Origin: an uncultured Hyphomicrobiales bacterium
Lineage (GTDB): Bacteria; Pseudomonadota; Alphaproteobacteria; Rhizobiales; Hyphomicrobiaceae
Direction of reading: 5' to 3'
Assembly (NCBI GenBank): GCA_902826715.1
Contig: CADEFX010000005.1
Location: forward strand, 1-48,176
DNA length: 48,176 nucleotides
Shown here: positions 8,426 to 16,028 of the stretch, in pieces
Numbering within the stretch: position 1 is the first letter of the stretch
How the letters are laid out: every line of letters starts with the position of its first letter
The notes under the pieces: generated by a model
Database searches by the model: none
What the model was told of the DNA's origin: nothing
The model's input: the letters and a program-made list of their open reading frames with translations, nothing else
Translations under genes and position numbers: made by a program

Positions 8426-9922
8426 ATGGCGCAAGCTTCTGAAGCGCGCGAGGTGCCGCAAGCGGCATCAGCCTCCGAGACCATCGTGCAGCGGCTTGCG
8501 GCCAAGGTCTGCGCCTTCGACCAGAGCCAGCTGACGAAAGCCTCCGTCGCGCAGGCTAAAACCTGCATCCTCGACACCATCGGCGTGACTTTGGCCGGCC
8601 TGCCGGAGCCATGCACCCAGATCCTTCTGAAGACGCCGGGCGTTGCACCTCCCGGACCTTGCCTCATTTTCGGAACGCATCGCCGCACCAGCGCTCTTGA
8701 TGCGGCTTTGATCAACGGCACGGCGTCGCACGCCCTCGACTATGACGACTTCAGCGGCGCGCTCGGGGGGCATCATTCCGTGCCGCTGGTTTCGACGCTG
8801 TTTGCTCTGGCTGAAGAGCGCGGCGCGAGCGGCGAGGCGCTCATTGCCGCATATGTGATCGGCGTGGAGACCATGATCCGCCTGGCACGGGCGGTGAATT
8901 TCCATCACTACGACAAGGGTTGGCATCCAACGTCGACGCTGGGAACGTTCGGCACCGCCGCAGCCGCATGTCACATGATGAAGCTCGATCCGGCCAGGAC
9001 CGCGCGAGCACTGTCGATCGGTGCGTCCCTGGCGAGCGGCCTCAAGGCCAATTTCGGCACCATGACCAAACCGCTGCACATCGGTCATTGCAGCCGCAAC
9101 GGTCTGTTTGCGGCGCTCATTGCCGAAGGCGGATTCGAGGCGGCCGACGATGTGTTCGAACACCATCAGGGTTTCCTCGACGTGTTCAACGGTCCCGGCA
9201 ACTACGACATCGAAAAGATGTTCGAGAATTGGGGTGCGCCCTGGGAGATCGAGGCGTCTTCCATCGGACTGAAGCAGTTTCCCTGCTGCGGCAGCACGCA
9301 TCCGGCCATCATCATGGCGCTGAAGCTGCGCAATGAAGAGGCCGTCCGCGCCGCAGACATTGCGCAGATACGCGTTTTGCCGCACGAACGGCGGCTGCGC
9401 CACACCAATACGCCCCATCCGCTGACACCGCTCGACGCCAAGTTCAGCGTCCAATATGCGGTCGCGCGCGCGCTTCAGGACGGCGCGGTGCGTCTGAAGG
9501 ACTTTGAGGGCGACGCGCATCTGGACCCCGGCATCCGCAGGCTGCTTGACCTGACGGAAGCGAGCCCCCATCCCGACATGCCGAATGACGGCAAAAATCA
9601 GTGGGGTGCTGAGGTGATCGCGACGCTGAAGGACGGTCGGCGGCTGTCGCGCCGTGTCGAAAATCTCGTTGGGCGCGGCGGCGACAACCCGATGAGCAGC
9701 AGCGAGTTGTGGGACAAATTCAGCGACTGCGCGTCACGCGCGCTGCCGCGCGAGCAGATTGCGCCACTGTTCGAGCGGCTGGAGACTTTGGAAAAGGTCT
9801 CCGAAATGCCGCAGGTCATGCGTCTGCTCGAAGTGAGCGACCTGCACAAGCCGGCGCCGAAGACCGTCGTCTTCGCGCCGCGCGGCGCCGAGGAGGCGCC
9901 CGAGACCACTTGGGTGCCGTGA
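8426..9922 (+). CDS. MmgE/PrpD family protein
   Basis: A 498-aa full-length MmgE/PrpD protein, slightly long for the family (about 450) because of an N-terminal extension of about 20 residues. Family active-site elements are present: HALDYDD, GGHHS, KGWHPTS, GTMTKPLHIGHCSRNG and LKQFPCCGSTH. They supply the Asp, His and Lys residues used by cis-aconitate decarboxylase and 2-methylcitrate dehydratase. Which reaction it performs cannot be told from these shared residues. It is the last gene of the rightward operon, with an AGGAG ribosome site, and is a paralogue of the truncated gene at 1-786. The next gene on the right is convergent. Confidence 0.93.
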   Translation: MAQASEAREVPQAASASETIVQRLAAKVCAFDQSQLTKASVAQAKTCILDTIGVTLAGLPEPCTQILLKTPGVAPPGPCLIFGTHRRTSALDAALINGTASHALDYDDFSGALGGHHSVPLVSTLFALAEERGASGEALIAAYVIGVETMIRLARAVNFHHYDKGWHPTSTLGTFGTAAAACHMMKLDPARTARALSIGASLASGLKANFGTMTKPLHIGHCSRNGLFAALIAEGGFEAADDVFEHHQGFLDVFNGPGNYDIEKMFENWGAPWEIEASSIGLKQFPCCGSTHPAIIMALKLRNEEAVRAADIAQIRVLPHERRLRHTNTPHPLTPLDAKFSVQYAVARALQDGAVRLKDFEGDAHLDPGIRRLLDLTEASPHPDMPNDGKNQWGAEVIATLKDGRRLSRRVENLVGRGGDNPMSSSELWDKFSDCASRALPREQIAPLFERLETLEKVSEMPQVMRLLEVSDLHKPAPKTVVFAPRGAEEAPETTWVP

Positions 9923-9938
9923 GATAAGAACCTAGCGC

Positions 9939-12900
9939 CTACTCCGCCGGCATCGGATGCGCTGTGCCGTGCCCTGATCCGACAGTCTCGCGCTGCGCGG
10001 ACCGGTCGCGCGCCAGAAGCGTGTAGACCGTCGGGATCACGAACAGGGTCAGCAGCGTCCCAAGCACCAGGCCGCCGACGATGACGAGGCCGATTTGGTT
10101 GCGGCTCTCCGCACCTGCGCCAACAGCCCTCGCCAGCGGGACCGCGCCCAGGACCATGGCGGCAGTGGTCATGAGAATGGGGCGTAGCCGCAAAGCCGCC
10201 GACTCCATGACGGCCTCGAGCTTCGACTTACCCTCGTCCTGCAACTGGTTTGCAAACTCGACGATCAGGATGCCGTTCTTGGTGATGAGGCCCACCAGGG
10301 TGACGAGGCCGACTTGGCTGTAGATGTTCATCGTTCCCCCACCGAACTTGAGCGCGAGCAGCGCTCCCGTCATGGACAGCGGTACGGTGAGCATGATGAT
10401 GAAAGGGTCGATGAAGCTCTCGAACTGGGCCGCAAGCACGAGATAGATGAAGAGAAGGGCTAGAATGAAAGTGAAGTAGATATCGCCCGATGCCTGCACG
10501 AATTCGCGCGATTGCCCTATGTAGTCGATCTGCACGGAGGCGGGTAACACGCGGCGTGCCGCCTCCTCGAGAGCGGCAAGCGCCTCGCCCTGGGAATATC
10601 CTGGCCCGATGTTGGCGGTGATATCGGCAGAGCGGAGCTGGTTCATGCGGCCGAGTTCGCGGGGTGCTACTGCCTCTCGCAGATCCACGAGGTTGGAGAG
10701 CTGGATCATCTGGCCACTGGCGCCACGCACGTAGATCTTGGACAGGTCGTCAGGATCGGTCCGCTCGATATCAGCCACCTGGACGATAAGGTCGTACTGT
10801 TTGCCATTCTGCTTACAGCGCTTGACCTGCCGCACGCCCAGCATCGTCTCCAGAGTTCGACCGATCGTTTCCACTTCGGCCCCGACATCGGCCGCCTTCT
10901 CGCGGTTCACCGTTACCTTGATCTCAGGCTTGTTCAACTTGAGACGCGACTCCACATTGGCCAGCTGCGGGGATTTCTCCGCCTCGGCCATGACCGCCTC
11001 AACCATCTTGTTGAGTTCGGAATATTCGCCCTGGGATTGGAGTGCGATCCAGACAGGGCGCGAGCTGGCGTTTTGCCCGAGCGAGGGCGGATTGTTGGCG
11101 TAGGCGAGCACGCCGGGGAATTGCTTGAGTTGCGGACCGAGGGACGCAACGATCTGTTGCTGCTTGCGTTCCCGCTCGCCCCATGGCGTCAGCCGTGTAA
11201 ATGAAATTCCCTGTGAGACGATGGGGTTGCCGGAAACCACGAAGAACGCCTGCGCCTCGGGAATTTTCGCGAAGATCTGCTCGAAACGCTTGGCGTATTT
11301 CTCCATGAAATTGATGGTTGCGCCTTCAGGACCGACAAAGAAGCTGATAATGGTGCCGCGGTCTTCAACCGGCGACAATTCGGGCTTCAACGTCTTGAAG
11401 ACGAAATAGCTGCTGGCGGCGAACACCAGTCCCACCAGGAGCACAAGCGGGCGGACTTTCAACGTTCCACGCAGAGCCGAGCGATAGCCGTTGGTCAGAC
11501 CGACGAGTGCCCGTTCGACCAGGTTATACATCCAGCTGTGCGACGTCTGATGTTTCAACATGCGCGAGCACATCATGGGGCTGAGCGTGAGCGCCACAAA
11601 TCCCGAGATGATGACTGCTCCAGCGAGGGCCCACGCAAACTCCGTGAACAGGCGGCCCGTGGTGCCCGACATGAAGCCGATCGGCGCATACACGGCGGCC
11701 AGCGTCAGCGTCATGGCAACGACCGCGAATCCGATCTCCTTGCTGCCCTGGAACGCGGCCGCCATGGGCGACATGCCTTCCTCGATGTGGCGGTAGATAT
11801 TCTCCAGCACCACGATCGCGTCGTCGACCACGAGGCCGATCGCCAGCACCATGGCAAGCAGCGTCAGCGTGTTCACCGTGAAACCGAGCAGGTACATGAT
11901 TGCGAACGCGCCGAGCAACGAGGCCGGGATGGTCACGACCGGAATGAGCGTGGCCCGCACGTTGCGCAGAAAGACAAAGACCACGATGACGACCAGGATC
12001 ACCGCTTCGCCGATGGTGTGAAAAACGGAGTCGATGGACGCTTGAATAAAGATCGACGTGTCGTGGGCCACTTCCGCCTTCATGCCTTCCGGCAAGTTGG
12101 CCGTAATGGTGGGCAGCTCGGCGCGCACAGCTTTGGAGATGTCGAGAGGATTGGCGACGGCCTGCTTGACCACACCGATGGCCACGGCCGGTTGCCCTTT
12201 GAAGCGCACCGAGACCCGCTCATCCAATGGGCCGCGCTCCGCTCTTCCGACATCGCGCAAGCGGACCGGATAACCGGCGACCTGCTTGATGATGATGGCA
12301 CCAAATTGTTCGGGCAAGCGCAGGTCGGTTTCCGCGAGCACCGTGAATTCGGTGTCCTTGCTTTCGATGCGCCCTGCCGGGACTTCGACATTCTGCCTGC
12401 GCAGCGCGTTCTCGACGTCCTGGGGAGTTAGATTGTAGGCCGCAAGACGCGCCGCATCGAGCCATATGCGCATCGCATATCGGCGCTCTCCGAAAATGCG
12501 GGCTTCGGCGACACCGGTGATCGACTGCAGTCTGTCTTTCACATAGCGGTCGGCGAAGTCGGTAATCTCGAGCTGCGAATGGCGATCCGATGAGAACGCG
12601 AGATAGAGAACCGGCTGGGCATCCGCCTCAACCTTGGAGATGATGGGCTCGTCGATCTCGTCGGGCAGGCGTCCGCGGACGCGCGACACGCGATCCCGCA
12701 CGTCGTTGGCTGCTGCTTCCACGTCGCGCCCGAGCTTGAAGCGCACCACCACCTGACTGCTCTCCTGGCGAGTGGTCGAGCGCATGTAGTCGATGCCCTC
12801 GATGCCGGCAATCGATTCCTCCATGATGCGCGTGACCGTGCTCTCGATCACCTCGGCGCTGGCACCGCGGTAAACTGTTTGCACCAGCACCACGGGTGGA

Positions 12901-13022
12901 TCGATGTTGGGATACTCGCGGATGGTCAACCGGTTGAATGAGACCAGGCCGATGAGCACCACAACCAGGCTCAAGACTGTCGCGAAAACCGGGCGGCGAA
13001 TGCAGAGATCGGAAATGCCCAT
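9939..13022 (-). CDS. RND (HAE1) multidrug efflux transporter permease
   Basis: A 1027-aa AcrB/MexB-like inner-membrane pump. The N-terminal DLCIRRPVFATVLSLV precedes TM1, and two large periplasmic loops follow TM1 and TM7. The proton-relay aspartates Asp400-Asp401 lie in TM4 (GLVVDDAIVVLENI), and a relay lysine lies in GLITKNGILIVEFANQL in the second half. It exports small molecules using the proton gradient, together with the adaptor encoded 3 bases upstream. No outer-membrane factor gene is present here, so a TolC-type channel must come from elsewhere. The native substrate is unknown. Confidence 0.96.
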   Translation of the reverse strand: MGISDLCIRRPVFATVLSLVVVLIGLVSFNRLTIREYPNIDPPVVLVQTVYRGASAEVIESTVTRIMEESIAGIEGIDYMRSTTRQESSQVVVRFKLGRDVEAAANDVRDRVSRVRGRLPDEIDEPIISKVEADAQPVLYLAFSSDRHSQLEITDFADRYVKDRLQSITGVAEARIFGERRYAMRIWLDAARLAAYNLTPQDVENALRRQNVEVPAGRIESKDTEFTVLAETDLRLPEQFGAIIIKQVAGYPVRLRDVGRAERGPLDERVSVRFKGQPAVAIGVVKQAVANPLDISKAVRAELPTITANLPEGMKAEVAHDTSIFIQASIDSVFHTIGEAVILVVIVVFVFLRNVRATLIPVVTIPASLLGAFAIMYLLGFTVNTLTLLAMVLAIGLVVDDAIVVLENIYRHIEEGMSPMAAAFQGSKEIGFAVVAMTLTLAAVYAPIGFMSGTTGRLFTEFAWALAGAVIISGFVALTLSPMMCSRMLKHQTSHSWMYNLVERALVGLTNGYRSALRGTLKVRPLVLLVGLVFAASSYFVFKTLKPELSPVEDRGTIISFFVGPEGATINFMEKYAKRFEQIFAKIPEAQAFFVVSGNPIVSQGISFTRLTPWGERERKQQQIVASLGPQLKQFPGVLAYANNPPSLGQNASSRPVWIALQSQGEYSELNKMVEAVMAEAEKSPQLANVESRLKLNKPEIKVTVNREKAADVGAEVETIGRTLETMLGVRQVKRCKQNGKQYDLIVQVADIERTDPDDLSKIYVRGASGQMIQLSNLVDLREAVAPRELGRMNQLRSADITANIGPGYSQGEALAALEEAARRVLPASVQIDYIGQSREFVQASGDIYFTFILALLFIYLVLAAQFESFIDPFIIMLTVPLSMTGALLALKFGGGTMNIYSQVGLVTLVGLITKNGILIVEFANQLQDEGKSKLEAVMESAALRLRPILMTTAAMVLGAVPLARAVGAGAESRNQIGLVIVGGLVLGTLLTLFVIPTVYTLLARDRSAQRETVGSGHGTAHPMPAE

Positions 13023-13025
13023 CGG

Positions 13026-14090
13026 TCAGTCAGCCTTTGCGACGCTGGCCTGCACCGGCGTACCGTCGCGCACCTTCAGGGCACCTTCGGTAATGACGAT
13101 GGCATCGGGTGCCAGACCTTCGGTGACCTCGATGGCGCCGCTGCGGCGTTGACCGATCTTGATCTTCGTCAACTTGGCCTTGCCATCAACGACCCGGAAG
13201 ACAAAGTGCTCTTGTCCCATGGGAACCAGCGCCGTCTCGGTCAGCAGCAGGCGCTCTTTGAGGTCCTCGATGATCAGAATCACGCGCGCGAACATGCCGG
13301 ACCTCAGTGATCCATCCGCGTTGGGAATACGGGCGCGCAGGATGACGGCGCGGCCGTTTGGATCGTGGGCCGGATCGATCGCGTAGACCTTGCCCTCGTA
13401 TGCGGCTCCCGGAATGGCGTCGAGGCTCACACGGATCGCCTGTCCTGCCCTGAGTTGCGTCGCGTAGGTTTCCGGCACGCGAAAATCGACCTTCAGCGTA
13501 TCGATATGCTCGATGTTCACGATGTCCTGGCCGGGATTGACGTAGTCCCCCACGCTGACTTTGCGCAGCCCGAGGATTCCATCGAACGGGGCGGAGAGCG
13601 TGGCCTTATCCAGGGTTGCCTGCGCCAACGCCAGCGCCGCTTCGTCGGCACGCAGTTTGGCCACCGCTTCGTCAAATGCCCGCTGCGATCCGGCACCCTT
13701 GCGCATCAGATCTTGCGCGCGTTCATGATTGACGCGGCTCAGCCCCAGACTTGCGTTCTGCTGATCCACTTGCGCCCGGGCGATCGCCGCATCGAGGCGA
13801 ACGAGTGCGATACCGCGTGAAACCTTTTGCCCTTCCTCGAAGAGAATCTCGCTGATCCGGCCGGCGATCTCCGGACGCACGATGACCGATTCGTCCGAGC
13901 GCAGGCTGCCGACGGCTTCGATCTGCCGGCGGATGTTGCCTACTTTCACATGGGCGGCATTGACGACGACGTCGTTCGATGCGGTCGCCGCGACAGCCGG
14001 CCGCGAGGCCGGCGGCGCATCCATCTGCTGCCACACATAACCTCCGGCGGCGAGGCCGGCGACGACCAAAATTCCCAGCAACCACCGCAT
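13026..14090 (-). CDS. RND efflux periplasmic adaptor subunit (membrane fusion protein)
   Basis: A 354-aa HlyD/AcrA-type adaptor. It has an N-terminal membrane anchor (MRWLLGILVVAGLAAGGYVW), lipoyl-like half motifs flanking an alpha-helical hairpin (VRPEIAGRIS near residue 75 and LSAPFDGILG near residue 165), then beta-barrel and membrane-proximal domains. It bridges the RND pump to an outer-membrane channel. ATG 14090 is chosen because GGTGGGG lies about 9 bases upstream; the GTG at 14105 would overlap that site. The 3-base gap to the pump gene shows a tight operon. Confidence 0.93.
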   Translation of the reverse strand: MRWLLGILVVAGLAAGGYVWQQMDAPPASRPAVAATASNDVVVNAAHVKVGNIRRQIEAVGSLRSDESVIVRPEIAGRISEILFEEGQKVSRGIALVRLDAAIARAQVDQQNASLGLSRVNHERAQDLMRKGAGSQRAFDEAVAKLRADEAALALAQATLDKATLSAPFDGILGLRKVSVGDYVNPGQDIVNIEHIDTLKVDFRVPETYATQLRAGQAIRVSLDAIPGAAYEGKVYAIDPAHDPNGRAVILRARIPNADGSLRSGMFARVILIIEDLKERLLLTETALVPMGQEHFVFRVVDGKAKLTKIKIGQRRSGAIEVTEGLAPDAIVITEGALKVRDGTPVQASVAKAD

Positions 14091-14247
14091 ATAATAGTGC
14101 CCCACCTTCCGGGTTCCGACGAAGACCGCACACCACGACTGTATGGAACGGAACGCGGCGGCCTTTTCCGTCTTCGTCGGCTTGCTTGCAAACAGACAGG
14201 TAGCAGTCGAGCCTCAACCTATTGCAGCGTATGAATTAATTAAGGCA

Positions 14248-14275
14248 CGCGCCAAGGGTATTGCGCATTGGCGCG
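14248..14275 (-). terminator. Hairpin downstream of the soeABC-like operon
   Basis: A perfect 8-bp inverted repeat, CGCGCCAA and TTGGCGCG, with a 12-base loop, begins 37 bases after the stop codon of the DmsC-like gene. On the minus strand it is followed after four bases by TTAATTAATT, an imperfect U-rich tail. It may terminate the soe operon. The same 220-base gap (14091-14311) must also hold the promoter of the RND genes, but no convincing -35/-10 pair was identified. Confidence 0.4.
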
Positions 14276-14311
14276 CGGAAATCCGGTAACGTCCCCGTGA
14301 GCCCCTGTCGT

Positions 14312-15259
14312 TCAGGCACGCTGCGCGCCATAGAACAGCATTACGACATGTTGAGCTTCGGCGAAGAACAGCCAGCGTTCAGTCAAGATGCCGATGGCCA
14401 TGCTGACGACGGCCAGCCCGGCGAGAAGTAGCGCTCCGGGCGTTGGCGCAGCCAAGGACACGGCTGTCAGGACAGTTGGCAGCGCGAAACCAAGGCTGAG
14501 CGCGATGACGCGCAGGGTCTTGGCGTGCTTGCGCGCGACGGTGTAGCCCATCTCGCGCATCACGAAGTTGGCCTGCGTGTGCGGAGGATCGAGGACGCGC
14601 ACCGTGCCGAAGCGGCTGAGGCCGGTGGCATCGCCGGCCGTATGGGTTCGCGCCTCCGTGTCGATGCCTTGCCAGTACGCATACTTTAAGATCGCGGCAA
14701 GCAGGCTGAACAGGATCGATGCCTCTGCCACGCCGTATGGCACATCGCCAAACGTGCGCAGCACGAAGAGGGTCAGCGTTCCCCCCGTCGCCGCCGCAAC
14801 CGCGACGTAAATGGGAGCGACGAGCGGATGCGCCCAAGCCCGGATGGTGGTCAGCGACTGGTAGATCATGCCGGTGGCGTAAACCGACGCCACCGCGAGC
14901 GCGATGGCAAGGACGGCCGCGGCACTGAAGAACGCCCCGCGCGCACCGGTGAACGTCCAACACAATGCAAGACTGCCGGCCGGAACGAATGTCGCCACGG
15001 CCAGAACGCCTTCGCGGGAAAGCCATGACGTATGCCACTGCGAAAAAGCCCGCCAGGCGCGCTCAGGCCGTCCAAGATGGGCGGTCGATGAAACCAAGCC
15101 GGCTACGATCAGTGCAAACGCAAGTCCAAGCCCCGCAATTCCCAATGCGGGAGTTGCCTCTATCCGCCCGAGCAGAGCCAGCGCGGCGAGCCAGGCCAGC
15201 AGGCCGAATCCGGCCCCGGACATGGTCGTGAAGATGATGACGGAGTAGGCAGGATGCAT
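14312..15259 (-). CDS. soeC: DmsC/SoeC-like membrane anchor of a molybdenum oxidoreductase
   Basis: A 315-aa integral membrane protein of the DmsC family with about eight hydrophobic helices, starting MHPAYSVIIFTTMSGAGFG. DmsC-type subunits anchor the catalytic and iron-sulfur subunits to the inner membrane and pass electrons to or from quinone. The characteristic SSTAHLGRPERAWRAF and QWHTSWLSREG segments are near residues 60-90. It lies 4 bases after the four-cluster ferredoxin gene. The subunit set and order (catalytic, FeS, DmsC type) match the sulfite:quinone oxidoreductase SoeABC. A DMSO or thiosulfate-type reductase is the alternative. Confidence 0.8.
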   Translation of the reverse strand: MHPAYSVIIFTTMSGAGFGLLAWLAALALLGRIEATPALGIAGLGLAFALIVAGLVSSTAHLGRPERAWRAFSQWHTSWLSREGVLAVATFVPAGSLALCWTFTGARGAFFSAAAVLAIALAVASVYATGMIYQSLTTIRAWAHPLVAPIYVAVAAATGGTLTLFVLRTFGDVPYGVAEASILFSLLAAILKYAYWQGIDTEARTHTAGDATGLSRFGTVRVLDPPHTQANFVMREMGYTVARKHAKTLRVIALSLGFALPTVLTAVSLAAPTPGALLLAGLAVVSMAIGILTERWLFFAEAQHVVMLFYGAQRA

Positions 15260-15263
15260 GCGT

Positions 15264-16013
15264 TCAACGGGAGAGGATCTTGTCGGCGAAGGCGAAGAGC
15301 TTCTCGATGGCCGAACCGTTGGACGCTGCAACGGCCTCCCCCGGCGCCGAGCAGGCGGTCGTCGTCGCATCGCGTCGTGGCCGCGGCGGCAGGTATTTGT
15401 TGACGGGCTTGTAGCCCATCTCGGGAAGCAGATCATATCCGCCGCGCTCGCGCACGAGACGCGATACGTCAGAGTCCTCGTCGCCCAGGTCGCCGAAGTG
15501 ACGCGCGCCGGTCGGGCAGGCGCGCACGCAGGCCGGCACCCGATCCTCCGGCGGGAGGTGCTCGTTATAAATGCGGTCAACGCATAGCGTGCACTTCTTC
15601 ATGATGCCGTCGGTGTAGTCGTACTCGCGGGCGCCGTAGGGGCACGCCCAGGAGCACAACTTGCAACCGATGCAGGTATCCGGATTGACCAGAACGATGC
15701 CATCGGAAGCGCGCTTGTAGCTGGCGCCGGTGGGGCACACGGTGACGCAAGCCGGCGTCTCGCAGTGCAAGCACGACCGCGGAAAGTGCACGGTGCGGCT
15801 CGTCGCCCCTTCGCCGACATCATAGCTGTGGACGCGGTTGAGCCACGCGCCGTCAGGATCCGCCCCATATGGATCGGTGTCGGTCAGAGGTGCGGAATAG
15901 CCACCTGTGTTCCATTCCTTGCAGCTCGTCGCGCAGGCCTGGCACCCGACACACGTGTCGAGGTCGATGACAAGGCCCAGCTTTTGTCCGGTGGAGGAGG
16001 GGAGTGCCGTCAT
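15264..16013 (-). CDS. soeB: SoeB/DmsB-like iron-sulfur electron-transfer subunit
   Basis: A 249-aa ferredoxin-type subunit with four cysteine clusters for [4Fe-4S] centres: CVGCQACATSC, CLHCETPACVTVC, CIGCKLCSWAC and CTLC followed by CVRAC. The clusters form an electron wire between the molybdenum subunit and the membrane anchor. The C-terminal part (GGYDLLPEMGYKPVNKYLPPRPRR) extends past the last cluster. No signal peptide is visible, so it is cytoplasmic like its partner. It lies 15 bases after the catalytic gene and 4 bases before the anchor gene. Confidence 0.9.
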   Translation of the reverse strand: MTALPSSTGQKLGLVIDLDTCVGCQACATSCKEWNTGGYSAPLTDTDPYGADPDGAWLNRVHSYDVGEGATSRTVHFPRSCLHCETPACVTVCPTGASYKRASDGIVLVNPDTCIGCKLCSWACPYGAREYDYTDGIMKKCTLCVDRIYNEHLPPEDRVPACVRACPTGARHFGDLGDEDSDVSRLVRERGGYDLLPEMGYKPVNKYLPPRPRRDATTTACSAPGEAVAASNGSAIEKLFAFADKILSR

Positions 16014-16028
16014 CGAATGCCTTGCATG

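Noticed and set aside
8426..9922. Calling the MmgE/PrpD protein a cis-aconitate decarboxylase
   Set aside because: The active-site residues are shared across the family and do not separate decarboxylase from dehydratase.
14236..14243. TTAATTAA palindrome upstream of the RND operon as an operator or restriction-type signal
   Set aside because: A short AT palindrome in an AT-rich patch, better explained as the tail of the soe operon hairpin; no second copy or adjacent regulator.
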